Source of the DNA: Chlorogloeopsis fritschii
Lineage (GTDB): Bacteria > Cyanobacteriota > Cyanobacteriia > Cyanobacteriales > Nostocaceae
DNA: 64,000 bases
Assembly (NCBI RefSeq): GCF_043099315.1
Contig: NZ_CP170746.1
Direction: 5' to 3' (one strand)
The stretch's first letter is position 1; each line of letters begins with the position of its first letter. The notes below the pieces were generated by a model. That model searched no databases and was not told the DNA's origin. It saw only the letters and a list, made by a program, of their open reading frames with translations. Below are positions 45,381 through 55,046 of this stretch, one piece after another. Both the position numbers and the translations under genes were made by a program.

Positions 45381-46787
45381 TCAAATTTGAGTTTTTGTAA
45401 AGGTATCGGCACCTTTATCCGTATGCGATCGCACAAGAAATGCTGCTGCTTCCACATGAGCGGTTTGAGGAAAAAAATCAGCGGGTTGGACAAGTCTAAG
45501 GGTATAAACTCCATTTTCACAAAGTAATTTGAGGTCACGGGCAAGGGTTGCGACTTTACAACTCACATAAACTATTCGCTGGGGTTGGTTAGCCAACAAA
45601 GTTTCTATCACTTGGCGATCGCATCCTTTACGTGGTGGATCTAGCAAAACAATATCCGGTTTTATTTCCAACTGCGGCAGTATTTTTTCTACTTTTCCTG
45701 TAACAAAAGACACGTTATCTATCTGGTTAGATTTGGCATTTAAAATCGCCTGTTCCACTGCCTCTGGTTGTATTTCTAAACCGATAGCCTGATGCACTTG
45801 TTTAGCCAAAGGCAAAGTTAAGGTACCAATACCGCAGTAGGCATCAAGTAAAACTTCATGACCTTGGAGATTCAACTGTGATTGAATGACCTGTAACAAT
45901 GCCTCTGCTGCCTCTGTGTAAACTTGAAAAAAAGTGTCTGGTCGTACTTGGAATTCCAGCCCAGCAAATTTTTCTCGCAGGTAAGGAACACCAGCAATAC
46001 AGCGAGTTTCAGATCCAAAGATGGAATTTGTGCGTTGAGAGTTCCTGTTTAAACAAACTCCGACTAAATCTGGATAACGCTTCAGCCACTCTTGGGCTTG
46101 GTCTTTAATCCCTGCTAAATTCCAATCTTTTACCACCAAAGTTAGTAAGATTTCCCCAGTGCGGCGACCGATGCGTAATCCAATATGGCGTACTATTCCT
46201 GTATGGCGCTGTTCGTCATAAATTTGCCAACCCTGCTTTTGGATATCTTGTTTGACTTGAGCCAACAAAGGATTTAATCGTGCATCTTGGACAGGACATT
46301 GATTTAAATTGATTAATTGATGACTACCTTTTTGGTAATAACCAGCTTGTACATTTCCTGCTGCTGATAAACCAACAGGATAGGTAGCTTTATTACGGTA
46401 GCTCAAAGCACTTGGAAGAGCTAAAACTGGATTTACTGGTGGTTGGATAAAGCCACCGATACGTTCCAATGCTTGAATAACTTGATGGTGTTTGGCTACT
46501 AGCTGATATTCATAATCTATATGCTGCCACTGACAACCACCGCATTTATCAGCCACAATGCAACTTGGGCGGATGCGGTGAGGAGAGGATTTTAACAATT
46601 GTTTAAGTTTACCGTGGGCAAATGTGGTTTTGACGTGTACTAAGCGGATAACAGCGCGATCGCCTGGCACAGTATCCGGCACAAACACTACTCGCTCCTG
46701 CCATCGTCCTACACCATCGCCTGTATCACTCAAATCAGTAATGTTAACTTCTATTAATTCGCCTTGCTTCCAAAGTGTGTCTGTCAT
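45381..46787 (-). CDS. rlmD: 23S rRNA (uracil-C5)-methyltransferase, RlmD/RumA family
   Basis: A SAM- and Fe-S-dependent RNA methyltransferase of 468 residues. The TRAM domain is N-terminal (about 8-65). A cysteine group in CIVADKCGGCQWQH supplies cluster ligands. SAM motif I is LLDAYCGIGTLTLPLA, motif IV is VLLDPPRKGCD and the nucleophilic Cys is in YVSCKVATLARDL. I start at ATG 46787 (MTDTLWKQ): the open frame continues to 46808, but those seven codons are made of the intergenic attag/tcat-type tandem repeat. The exact uridine modified cannot be told apart between RlmC/D-type enzymes. Confidence 0.9.
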   Translation of the reverse strand: MTDTLWKQGELIEVNITDLSDTGDGVGRWQERVVFVPDTVPGDRAVIRLVHVKTTFAHGKLKQLLKSSPHRIRPSCIVADKCGGCQWQHIDYEYQLVAKHHQVIQALERIGGFIQPPVNPVLALPSALSYRNKATYPVGLSAAGNVQAGYYQKGSHQLINLNQCPVQDARLNPLLAQVKQDIQKQGWQIYDEQRHTGIVRHIGLRIGRRTGEILLTLVVKDWNLAGIKDQAQEWLKRYPDLVGVCLNRNSQRTNSIFGSETRCIAGVPYLREKFAGLEFQVRPDTFFQVYTEAAEALLQVIQSQLNLQGHEVLLDAYCGIGTLTLPLAKQVHQAIGLEIQPEAVEQAILNAKSNQIDNVSFVTGKVEKILPQLEIKPDIVLLDPPRKGCDRQVIETLLANQPQRIVYVSCKVATLARDLKLLCENGVYTLRLVQPADFFPQTAHVEAAAFLVRSHTDKGADTFTKTQI

Positions 46788-46835
46788 TAGTTCTTTGTTA
46801 TTAGTCATTTGTCATTGGTCATTAGTCATTTGTTA

Positions 46836-46996
46836 GTAGGGGAGGCAGCGCGCCCTTGGAGGTTCCACGCCACATGCTTTATGCCGGGAAACCCGTCCAC
46901 CGCAGTGGCTCCTCCGTTGTAGCGACTGCCGTGCGGGTTTATTTTAGATATTTCGTTATTTTGAGAGATTACTAATAAAACCCGCCCGTACAGTAG
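46836..46996. repeat. Dispersed repeat element, copy 2
   Basis: It begins gtaggggaggcagcgcg and ends aaacccgcccgtacagtag, as copy 1 at 9760-9987, and shares the inner segment gactgccgtgcg-gttt. The inner part is otherwise different and lacks the 39-bp tandem unit. The 3' end and the inner gcgggttt segment form an imperfect inverted repeat. It lies in the divergent rlmD-apcD promoter region. Confidence 0.78.
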
Positions 46997-47115
46997 TTGG
47001 TTGTTTATTACTGTCCTTGTCCCCTTGTCTCTCCCTCCTCTTCCCCTCCCCTCTTCACTTGTGTCCACAAGACTCGTTAAACTAGCAAATAATAAATCTC
47101 GTGATTTCAATAATC

Positions 47116-47601
47116 ATGACTGTAATAAGCCAAGTTATTCTCAAAGCCGACGACGAACTGCGCTATCCCAGCAGTGGTGAACTCAAAAGTATCAAAGACT
47201 TTTTGCAAACCGGCGAACAGCGGGTACGCATTGCCAACACCCTGGCTGAAAACGAAAAAAAAATAGTTCAGGAAGCTACTAAACAGCTTTGGCAGAAGCG
47301 CCCCGACTTTATTGCGCCAGGAGGCAATGCTTATGGAGAGCGCCAGCGTGCTCTATGTATCCGCGACTTTGGCTGGTACTTGCGCCTAATTACCTATGGC
47401 GTACTTGCCGGTGACAAAGAACCAATTGAAAAAATTGGTTTGGTAGGTGTGCGAGAAATGTACAACTCTCTGGGCGTTCCTGTGCCTGGAATGGTTGAAG
47501 CCATTAATTGTCTAAAGAAAGCCTCCCTCGATCTACTCAATGCTGAAGATGCTGCCGAAGCAGCTCCCTACTTTGATTACATCATTCAAGCGATGTCTTA
47601 A
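47116..47601 (+). CDS. apcD: Allophycocyanin alpha-B subunit
   Basis: A phycobilisome core terminal emitter that passes energy to photosystem I or II. The 161-residue globin-like biliprotein begins MTVISQVILKADDELRYPS, has the chromophore-binding Cys in RALCIRDFGWYLRLITYG, and ends APYFDYIIQAMS. Sequence details (ELKSIKDFLQTGEQRVRI, NTLAENEKKIV) fit ApcD rather than ApcA. The start is ATG 47116; an in-frame GTG at 47101 is unlikely. It is monocistronic, as apcD usually is, away from the apcABC operon. Confidence 0.95.
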   Translation: MTVISQVILKADDELRYPSSGELKSIKDFLQTGEQRVRIANTLAENEKKIVQEATKQLWQKRPDFIAPGGNAYGERQRALCIRDFGWYLRLITYGVLAGDKEPIEKIGLVGVREMYNSLGVPVPGMVEAINCLKKASLDLLNAEDAAEAAPYFDYIIQAMS

Positions 47602-48872
47602 TTCAAAGTAAGTCCTAACGCTATCTTTGCGTGGGCTTGTGCTACTAAAATGAGAGTGCAAAGTCTTAGCACTTGAAATTTATCAATTTCTTAATACCAT
47701 CATACTCCCCACACTTGTAGTGGCTCTGGCAAAATTTATGTCAAGTTACTAACCAGTTGTGGGGAAATTTTATTGTGATCGTTTGCTAGGGGCGGTTTTA
47801 TTTCAAACCCACCCGTACACTAATAAGGGGGAGATAAGACTTTGGTGGGTTTCCCGTTTTAGTACCTTAGCAGATCGTATAAATAACAAAAATGCCAACA
47901 GCACTCTCAAGAAGGCTATCGGCAATCAGTGTGTTCCCTATTATTGACTCGGCTAGAGTTCAGTTATCTCTTATTCTCTTAATTTGCCAATCACAGGCAT
48001 AGGATCTCAATCATATAAAGGTGTGATTTTTATCACAACCTGATCTTAGGATCATCTTTTACAATTTTAAATTTTAGATTTTTGGATTGAAAACCGCTGT
48101 TTACATCTGGATTGTATTAATGCATTTGTCTGTGGCAATTATTTTTTAAATTTATGTTAAACGTCTGCTGTTGAGACTTGTGCATACAGCCAAATAGCTT
48201 GTCGAGATCAATGAAATTCTTCTAGAATCATGGATTGGGCGATTATTGCAAAATACCTCGATGACTAAACAGGCTTTAATTGCATTGAGGAGGCTTGCGA
48301 TCGCCAAGACGCATTCATTCTGCTAGTTGTTTTGAACAATACTGCGCTCACGTTTTACCAGTTTCAAAAATAACTTTTGTTACAACAATTTTACTCAAAG
48401 CTCTGAATGCACCAGTGATAACCCTAGTAGTATTGATACTTGCAATAGCGACAGCTTCGTTCGCAACTTTAAACGCAAACATCACAAATAGTTGCATAAA
48501 GTTGGGATCGAAGTAAATATGCGCTTGCAAATTAAAACATAGGTTAGGTTTTCGTATTCATACTTACATATACTTTCAAGCTTTACTTAATTGAATAAAA
48601 TATACAAAATCACCATGTCTCTAGTAATCGTGAAATCACTTAAATGTATTTGATTATTTTATGGATAAAGTATAAAAGCTAAGTATTTTTACTGTAAGCT
48701 TACCTAGTGCTTGACTAAATTTTTAGAAAATTATTTAGAAAATTATTGGGTTAAGAGGCTCGTACATCACAGTACAAATCCAATCGGTAAATTTTATCCG
48801 AGATGAAGTACTTTACGGGAATGGTTCAGAAATCGATAGAATAGACCTTTGTCCCCTTGGTGCATTACTGAT
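47602..48872. other. About 1.27 kb without a convincing gene between apcD and purL
   Basis: It holds several signals but no supported coding region. At 47790-47860 there is a third, weaker relative of the dispersed element (aaacccacccgtacac and later ggtgggttt, able to pair over 9 bp). A CRP-type palindrome is at 48022-48037. An open frame at 48295-48516 encodes a hydrophobic segment but starts with TTG and has no recognised relatives. The purL promoter should be in the last few hundred bases. Confidence 0.5.
48022..48037. promoter_or_regulatory. CRP-type binding site
   Basis: tgtga-ttttta-tcaca, a perfect match to the TGTGA-N6-TCACA consensus of CRP and of the cyanobacterial cAMP receptor protein SyCRP1. 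It lies 420 bp after apcD and about 835 bp before purL, so the target transcript is unclear and may be non-coding. Confidence 0.55.
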
Positions 48873-51242
48873 ATGACCACCACCTCCGAAGTTCCCTTTT
48901 CCCCTGAAGAAATTGCATCTGAAGGTATTAAACCTGAAGAATATCAAGAAATAGTGCAGCGGTTAGGACGTCATCCAAACAAAGCTGAATTGGGAATGTT
49001 TGGGGTCATGTGGTCAGAACATTGCTGTTACAAAAATTCTCGACCCTTACTAAAACAATTTCCCACCACAGGCGATCGCATTCTTGTTGGCCCCGGTGAA
49101 AATGCTGGTGTTGTAGACTTAGGTGATGGATTACGGCTGGCGTTTAAAATAGAATCTCACAACCATCCTTCTGCTGTGGAACCCTTCCAAGGAGCTGCGA
49201 CAGGAGTTGGAGGTATTCTCCGTGATATATTTACAATGGGTGCGCGTCCCATTGCCATTTTAAATTCCCTCCGCTTTGGTTCTTTAGAAGATGCAAAAAC
49301 CCAAAGGCTTTTTAGCGGTGTGGTAGCAGGTATAAGCCACTACGGTAACTGTGTTGGCGTGCCTACCGTTGGCGGTGAAGTATACTTTGACCGTGCTTAT
49401 TCCGGTAATCCTTTAGTGAATGTGATGGCATTAGGATTAATGGAAACACCGGAAATTGTGAAATCAGGTGCATCTGGCATCGGGAATCCCGTGCTGTATG
49501 TCGGTTCCACCACCGGGCGCGATGGGATGGGAGGTGCTAGTTTTGCCAGTGCTGAACTCAGTGATGCATCATTAGACGATCGCCCGGCAGTACAAGTAGG
49601 CGATCCCTTTTTAGAAAAGTCATTAATTGAAGCTTGCTTGGAAGCTTTTAAAACAGGTGCAGTTGTTGCCGCACAGGATATGGGTGCAGCTGGCATCACC
49701 TGTTCTACCTCAGAAATGGCAGCAAAAGGCGGTGTGGGAATTGAATTCGATTTAGATCGGGTTCCCATCAGAGAATTGGGGATGGTTCCCTATGAATACT
49801 TGCTTTCCGAGTCCCAAGAAAGAATGCTGTTTGTTGCCGAAAAGGGGCGCGAACAAGAATTAATAGATATCTTTCATCGTTGGGGACTACATGCTGTTGT
49901 TGCTGGTACTGTAATTGCCGAACCAGTAGTGCGGATTTTATTTCGAGGTAAAGTAGCAGCAGAAATTCCTGCTACTGCTTTGGCAGAAAATACCCCCGTA
50001 TATGAGCGAGAAGTTTTGGCAGAACCACCAGAATATGTCCGCAAAGCTTGGGAATGGACACCTGCTTCTCTCCCTGCCTGTACAACAACTGGCATTAAGA
50101 TTAAAGGACGCCAGCACAATTGGAACGATATCCTGCTGACTTTGCTGGATACTCCGACGATCGCTTCTAAACGTTGGGTGTATCGCCAGTACGATCATCA
50201 AGTACAGAACAACACCGTGATGTTGCCTGGTGGTGGTGATGCTGCTGTGATTAGGTTGCGTCCTTTGGAAGAAGAGACTGGGAGAGGAGATACCTCAATC
50301 CAAAATTTCAACTCCGGTGTGGCAGCAACAGTAGACTGCAATCCTCGCTACGTTTATCTCGATCCTTATGAGGGGGCGAAGGCAGTAGTAGCAGAAGCAG
50401 CACGCAATCTTAGCTGTGTCGGTGCGGAGCCTTTGGCAGTTACTGATAATCTTAATTTTGGCAGCCCAGAGAAACCAATTGGCTACTGGCAATTAGCTGA
50501 AGCTTGTCGCGGTTTGGCGGAAGGTTGTCGAGAAATGGCAACTCCGGTTACAGGCGGTAATGTTTCTCTGTACAACGAAACCCTTGACTCTCAAGGGCTA
50601 CCCCAACCTATTTATCCCACTCCTGTTGTGGGAATGGTGGGTTTGATTCCCGATTTAAGCAAAATTTGCGGTCAAGCTTGGCAAGCAGAAGGCGATGTAA
50701 TTTATTTGTTGGGTGGATTAGCTTCTGATTCCACTCTAGGTGGTTCAGAGTATTTAGCGACTATTCACAATACTATTGCTGGCAAACCACCACGGGTAGA
50801 TTTTGATTTGGAACGGCGGGTGCAAAAAGTTTGTCGTCAAGGAATTCGTCAAGGTTGGATACGTTCAGCTCATGATTGTGCTGAGGGTGGTTTGGTAACT
50901 GCCATTGCTGAAAGTTGTATCACTGGGAAACTTGGTGCAGAAGTGAACTTAGATTTAGCTGCAAATAATTCCCGACGACTAGATGAAGTGCTGTTTGGTG
51001 AAGGTGGTGCGCGAATAGTAGTTTCCGTAACGCCAGAACAACAAGATATTTGGGAATCTTACTTACAACAAAATCTTGCTCAAGAGTGGCAAAAACTAGG
51101 TAAAGTTGGGAATTCCGAAACTGGTTTGCGGGTTTTAACCTCTGATAAGCAAACTTTAATAAACGTTAGGATTGAGGTGATGAGCGATCGCTATGTAAAT
51201 GCGATTGAAAAACGTTTAGCCATGTCTACTGTGACGGCTTAA
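48873..51242 (+). CDS. purL: Phosphoribosylformylglycinamidine synthase, large subunit (small PurL type)
   Basis: The fourth step of purine synthesis: FGAR to FGAM, using glutamine nitrogen supplied by PurQ, with PurS. The 789-residue length marks the small PurL that needs PurQ and PurS, which are not in this window. The ATP-binding region contains EAMWSEH-like VMWSEHCCYKNSRP, IESHNHPSAVEPFQGAATG and AAGITCSTSEMAAKGG. I start at ATG 48873 (MTTTSEVPFSPEE); the frame is open to 48849. purF, an earlier step of the pathway, follows 195 bp downstream, a conserved pairing. Confidence 0.97.
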   Translation: MTTTSEVPFSPEEIASEGIKPEEYQEIVQRLGRHPNKAELGMFGVMWSEHCCYKNSRPLLKQFPTTGDRILVGPGENAGVVDLGDGLRLAFKIESHNHPSAVEPFQGAATGVGGILRDIFTMGARPIAILNSLRFGSLEDAKTQRLFSGVVAGISHYGNCVGVPTVGGEVYFDRAYSGNPLVNVMALGLMETPEIVKSGASGIGNPVLYVGSTTGRDGMGGASFASAELSDASLDDRPAVQVGDPFLEKSLIEACLEAFKTGAVVAAQDMGAAGITCSTSEMAAKGGVGIEFDLDRVPIRELGMVPYEYLLSESQERMLFVAEKGREQELIDIFHRWGLHAVVAGTVIAEPVVRILFRGKVAAEIPATALAENTPVYEREVLAEPPEYVRKAWEWTPASLPACTTTGIKIKGRQHNWNDILLTLLDTPTIASKRWVYRQYDHQVQNNTVMLPGGGDAAVIRLRPLEEETGRGDTSIQNFNSGVAATVDCNPRYVYLDPYEGAKAVVAEAARNLSCVGAEPLAVTDNLNFGSPEKPIGYWQLAEACRGLAEGCREMATPVTGGNVSLYNETLDSQGLPQPIYPTPVVGMVGLIPDLSKICGQAWQAEGDVIYLLGGLASDSTLGGSEYLATIHNTIAGKPPRVDFDLERRVQKVCRQGIRQGWIRSAHDCAEGGLVTAIAESCITGKLGAEVNLDLAANNSRRLDEVLFGEGGARIVVSVTPEQQDIWESYLQQNLAQEWQKLGKVGNSETGLRVLTSDKQTLINVRIEVMSDRYVNAIEKRLAMSTVTA

Positions 51243-51437
51243 CCCTATGAACGACAAAGTAGGAACTATGAAGTCGAAAGTAAGGGTTTTAACTAATAAC
51301 TCATCAATTGTACTGGCTTGTACAAGCGTAATTAAGGTACTGTTTTAATGGATGGTTAATTTTTTATTAATCATCACACAATTATCCCTTTACATAATCC
51401 TAGTGACTTGACACCCCCGACCAGGAGCAAAGCGAGC

Positions 51438-52934
51438 ATGATTCCCAAGCATAGCGTCACTTCGGATGACTACCCTCGACAGAATAACTTAATGAACGAT
51501 CAAGAAACTCGAACAGACAAGCCAGAAGAAGCTTGTGGTGTATTTGGCATTTATGCACCAGGAGAGGACGTAGCCAAACTCACCTACTTTGGATTGTATG
51601 CTCTCCAGCACCGGGGGCAAGAATCGGCTGGCATTGCCACATTTGAGGGTGAGCAAGTACACCTGCATAAAGATATGGGATTGGTATCCCAAGTCTTTAA
51701 TGAAACTAATTTGAGTGAGTTACCCGGTAGTATAGCCGTTGGTCACACTCGTTATTCCACTACAGGTTCTAGCCGCAAAGTCAATGCCCAACCCGCTGTA
51801 GTTGATACTCGTTTAGGAAAGTTAGCCCTAGCACACAATGGCAATTTAGTCAATGTGGCGCAATTGCGGGAAGACTTGTTGCAAAAAAACTGCAACTTAG
51901 TCACTACAACTGATTCAGAGATGATTGCTTTGGCGATCGCCCAAGAAGTCAACGCTGGTAGAGATTGGCTAGAGGGTTGCATTCAAGCTTTTGGTCGTTG
52001 TCAGGGAGCCTTTAGTTTAGTTATTGGCACACCCACTGGTGTCATGGGTGTTCGCGATCCCAATGGTATTCGCCCCCTCGTCATTGGCACTTTAGAAAGC
52101 GAGCCAATGCGTTATGTCCTCGCTTCTGAAACTTGTGCTTTAGATATCATCGGTGCGGAATTTCTGCGGGATGTGCAACCAGGCGAGCTAGTTTGGATTA
52201 CCGAAGAGGGTTTGGCTTCCTATCACTGGTATCAACACCCACAACGCAAACTGTGTATCTTTGAGATGATTTACTTTGCCCGCCCTGATAGCATTATGCG
52301 GGGCGAGAGTTTATACAGCTATCGGATGCGATTGGGGCGGCACCTAGCAGAAGAATCTCCTACCGAAGCCGATATTGTCATTGGTGTTCCTGATTCCGGT
52401 GTGCCAGCAGCAATTGGATTTTCTCAAGCCTCCGGCATCCCTTATGCCGAAGGGCTGATTAAAAATCGCTACGTCGGGCGCACTTTTATTCAGCCTACTC
52501 AATCCATGCGCGAGTCGGGCATTCGCATGAAACTAAACCCGCTCAAAGACGTATTGTATGGCAAGCGAGTTGTAATTGTGGATGACTCGATTGTCCGCGG
52601 CACTACTAGCCGAAAATTGGTCAAAACCTTGCGTGAAGCCGGGGCAATAGAAGTACATATGCGAATTTCCTCGCCGCCAGTCACTCACCCCTGCTTCTAT
52701 GGCATTGATACTGATACTCAGGATCAGCTGATCGCTGCCACTAAATCAGTAGAAGAAATAACCAAGCAATTAGAGGTAGACAGCCTTGCCTATCTCAGCT
52801 GGCAGGGAATGCTAGCAGCAACAAAAGAAGATCCACAAAGCTTTTGCTCTGCTTGCTTCACAGGAGACTATCCCATTCCTGTGCCAGAACCAATGAAGCG
52901 CACCAAGCTGATGTTAGAAAAAGTGGTGGTGTAA
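51438..52934 (+). CDS. purF: Amidophosphoribosyltransferase
   Basis: The committing step of purine synthesis: PRPP plus glutamine to phosphoribosylamine. Of 498 residues, the N-terminal nucleophile Cys is in EEACGVFGIYAPGED, after a propeptide of about 35 residues that must be removed. The glutaminase block is ALQHRGQESAGIATF; the PRPP loop is VVIVDDSIVRGTTSR; two C-terminal cysteines (SFCSACFTGDYP) fit the Fe-S-binding type. I start at ATG 51438, with AGGAG about 10 bp before; a TTG at 51408 and an ATG at 51492 are alternatives. Confidence 0.97.
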   Translation: MIPKHSVTSDDYPRQNNLMNDQETRTDKPEEACGVFGIYAPGEDVAKLTYFGLYALQHRGQESAGIATFEGEQVHLHKDMGLVSQVFNETNLSELPGSIAVGHTRYSTTGSSRKVNAQPAVVDTRLGKLALAHNGNLVNVAQLREDLLQKNCNLVTTTDSEMIALAIAQEVNAGRDWLEGCIQAFGRCQGAFSLVIGTPTGVMGVRDPNGIRPLVIGTLESEPMRYVLASETCALDIIGAEFLRDVQPGELVWITEEGLASYHWYQHPQRKLCIFEMIYFARPDSIMRGESLYSYRMRLGRHLAEESPTEADIVIGVPDSGVPAAIGFSQASGIPYAEGLIKNRYVGRTFIQPTQSMRESGIRMKLNPLKDVLYGKRVVIVDDSIVRGTTSRKLVKTLREAGAIEVHMRISSPPVTHPCFYGIDTDTQDQLIAATKSVEEITKQLEVDSLAYLSWQGMLAATKEDPQSFCSACFTGDYPIPVPEPMKRTKLMLEKVVV

Positions 52935-53014
52935 TTTAGGGGACAGGTGACAGAGGACTAGGGATTAGGAATTAAGAAATCCTAGTATCCAATCCCTGAT
53001 CCCCGATCCCCAAC

Positions 53015-53296
53015 CTAACTTTTCTGTAAAAATTCAATTTTTGGCAATAAAGGATCGCAAACAACACCCACACCGAGAAAACCCCAACGTTTGAGCAAAT
53101 TTCCTATTTGCGAGCCGGGAATAGATTCCACTGCAAAGCGGCTTGCTACTTCTGTAGCATGGGTGTTGAGGTAGCTCAAGGCATCAAAATGTTCGCGAAA
53201 CAACAACAAATAACCCAGTTTTTCTGAGTTTGGTCTGGCTGCAAGATAACTACCGTCAGTTTTTGACCGTATGAGATAATAAACTTCTGAAAACAT
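53015..53296 (-). CDS. Conserved hypothetical protein
   Basis: Function not recognised. A 93-residue soluble protein from ATG 53296 (a TTG lies two codons earlier): MFSEVYYLIRSKTDGSYLA, LLLFREHFDALSYLNTHA, SRFAVESIPGSQIGNLLKRWGF. It has a mixed alpha/beta look with no membrane segment, no cysteine cluster and one Cys. It converges on purF and is preceded by a long stretch of tandem repeats. I think relatives occur in other cyanobacteria, but I cannot name a family. Confidence 0.65.
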   Translation of the reverse strand: MFSEVYYLIRSKTDGSYLAARPNSEKLGYLLLFREHFDALSYLNTHATEVASRFAVESIPGSQIGNLLKRWGFLGVGVVCDPLLPKIEFLQKS

Positions 53297-53309
53297 ATTC
53301 AAGAGTCAA

Positions 53310-53411
53310 TAGTTAGTGGATAGTGGATAGTAGATAGTGGTTAGTGGATAGTGGTAAACAACTACCTACCATCTACTAACTACTAACTACTACCTACTAA
53401 CTACTAACAAA
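53310..53411. repeat. Tandem repeats: tagtgga then ctactaa units
   Basis: A run of tagtgga-like heptamers (53312-53353) is followed by a run of ctaacta/ctaccta units (53360-53411). The two halves are roughly complementary (tagt/acta), so the transcript could fold back. It fills the spacer between two minus-strand genes. Confidence 0.8.
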
Positions 53412-53414
53412 TAA

Positions 53415-54461
53415 CTAATTGAGATTTTCCAAACGGATGCGAGGATCGGCAACCTTCAGCAGTAAATCTGCTATTAAATTGCCCACTATCAGCAATACTG
53501 CACCCATAATCAAACTTGCCATCAATAAATATAAATCTTGAGCTTGTACTGCCTGTAATACTAGCCTTCCTAAACCAGGCCAGTTGAAGAAAAATTCGGC
53601 AATGAATGCACCGCTTAGTAAACCTGCCAATTCAAAACCTAATAAAGTAATCAAGGGGTTAATGGCGTTACGCAGGGCATGAACATAAATAACTCGATTC
53701 TCTGGTAATCCCTTAGCACGGGCTGTTTGAATGTAATCTTGGCGCAGCACATCGAGTAGTTCTCCACGAGTAATGCGCTGTAAACCAGCAAAACTGGTGA
53801 TACTCAAAGCAATGGTAGGTAAAATCATGTGCCAGCCGATATCAAGAATTTTACCAAACCATGTCAGATCACCGTGATTGATGCTAGTCATGCCACCAAC
53901 TGGGAAAACTGGGGCTGTCATTTGGGCAAAAATTAATAGTAATAGGGCAGTGATGAAACTGGGAAATCCTTGCCCAGCATAGCTAACTACCTGCAAAACT
54001 CTATCAGTAAGACGATTTTGTTTTACGGCAGCAACAATGCCTAAAGGAATAGCGATCGCCCAAGTAACAATCAAAGATGCGATCGCCAATAACAAAGTTG
54101 CAGGTACTCGTTCCCAAATCAGTGAGGCTACGGAGCGCTGGTAAACAAAACTTGTGCCAAAATCTCCTTTAGTCAAAATTCGCCAAAGCCAAAGAAAATA
54201 CTGCTCCGGCCAAGATTTATCCAATCCAAATTGTTGCTGAAGTTCCTCAATGCGTTCCGGAGAAATTTTCGGGTTTTGCCGTAGCGTATCTACATAATCA
54301 CCAGGAGCAAGTTGAATGATAAAAAACGACAACGCCGACGCCAATAACAAAGTCAACAAAGCCTGCAATGCTCGCTTGATGACATAAAGAAAAGTCTCAC
54401 TTGTAATCAGCCTTACCAGCCAATCCCGACTTGCCTCCAAGGAAATTCTCGTAGTAGTCAT
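53415..54461 (-). CDS. ABC transporter permease, DppB/OppB family
   Basis: A membrane subunit of a peptide- or nickel-type ABC importer, 348 residues with about six helices. The N-terminal LASALSFFIIQLAPGDYVDTL and the periplasmic LGLDKSWPEQY-type segment (FGLDKSWPEQYFLW) are typical of this family. The cytoplasmic EAA loop, which contacts the ATPase, lies in RQDYIQTARAKGLPENRVIYVHALRNA. The partner permease, binding protein and ATPases are not adjacent, which is common in cyanobacteria where these genes are scattered. The substrate is unknown. Confidence 0.92.
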   Translation of the reverse strand: MTTTRISLEASRDWLVRLITSETFLYVIKRALQALLTLLLASALSFFIIQLAPGDYVDTLRQNPKISPERIEELQQQFGLDKSWPEQYFLWLWRILTKGDFGTSFVYQRSVASLIWERVPATLLLAIASLIVTWAIAIPLGIVAAVKQNRLTDRVLQVVSYAGQGFPSFITALLLLIFAQMTAPVFPVGGMTSINHGDLTWFGKILDIGWHMILPTIALSITSFAGLQRITRGELLDVLRQDYIQTARAKGLPENRVIYVHALRNAINPLITLLGFELAGLLSGAFIAEFFFNWPGLGRLVLQAVQAQDLYLLMASLIMGAVLLIVGNLIADLLLKVADPRIRLENLN

Positions 54462-54527
54462 TTGTGATTTGTCCTTTGTCCTTTATCCTTAGTCATTAGC
54501 CAAGGACTAATGACCAATGACCAATGA
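54462..54527. repeat. Short tandem repeats of gtcattt/gtccttt type
   Basis: tttgtgatttgtcctttgtc then ccaatgaccaatgactaat fill the 66-bp spacer between apt and the permease gene. Same class as the repeats at other gene borders. Confidence 0.7.
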
Positions 54528-55046
54528 CTAATATTCAACCAGGGTGATAATCGGCACGTCCGGCAGATTTTTACGCCCTTGTAAATCCCGTAGCTCGATG
54601 ATAAACCCAAACCCGACCAGTTCGCAGCCTATTTTCTGTACTAGCTGTGCTGTTGCACTGGCGGTTCCACCTGTGGCGATCAAATCGTCTACAATCAAGA
54701 CTCGGCACTCTGGTTGCAAAGCATCTTGATGCATTTCCAAGCAGTCTGTACCATATTCCAGTTCATACTCAATAGAATGCACTGCTGCTGGTAGCTTACC
54801 TGGTTTGCGAACAGGGATAAAACCTGCTCCGATTTTATAAGCCAGAGGCGTGCCAAACATAAAGCCTCGTGACTCCATTCCCACCACGTAATCTGCCTTC
54901 AGCCCGGCATCGAGAATCTTTTGTGTGAATAAGTCAATAGTATGGCGCAAACCTTCTGGATCGCGCAAAAGTGTAGTGATATCCCGAAATACAATTCCGG
55001 GTTTAGGAAAATCTGGAATATCACGAATCAGAGACTTCAGATCCAT
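54528..55046 (-). CDS. apt: Adenine phosphoribosyltransferase
   Basis: A purine-salvage enzyme: adenine plus PRPP to AMP. Of 172 residues, the N-terminal IRDIPDFPKPGIVFRDIT is typical, the adenine-site region is VVGMESRGFMFG, and the PRPP loop is VLIVDDLIATGGTA. Full length. It is upstream of the ABC permease on the same strand; the tandem-repeat spacer leaves open whether they are co-transcribed. Its promoter is in 55047-55442. Confidence 0.97.
   Translation of the reverse strand: MDLKSLIRDIPDFPKPGIVFRDITTLLRDPEGLRHTIDLFTQKILDAGLKADYVVGMESRGFMFGTPLAYKIGAGFIPVRKPGKLPAAVHSIEYELEYGTDCLEMHQDALQPECRVLIVDDLIATGGTASATAQLVQKIGCELVGFGFIIELRDLQGRKNLPDVPIITLVEY

Noticed and set aside
46826..47110. 94-codon minus-strand frame
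   Set aside because: It consists of the dispersed repeat element and low-complexity spacer DNA.
48295..48516. 73-codon frame with a hydrophobic segment in the apcD-purL gap
   Set aside because: TTG start, no ribosome binding site and no recognisable relative; a competing frame exists on the other strand. Kept only as a hint in the gap entry.
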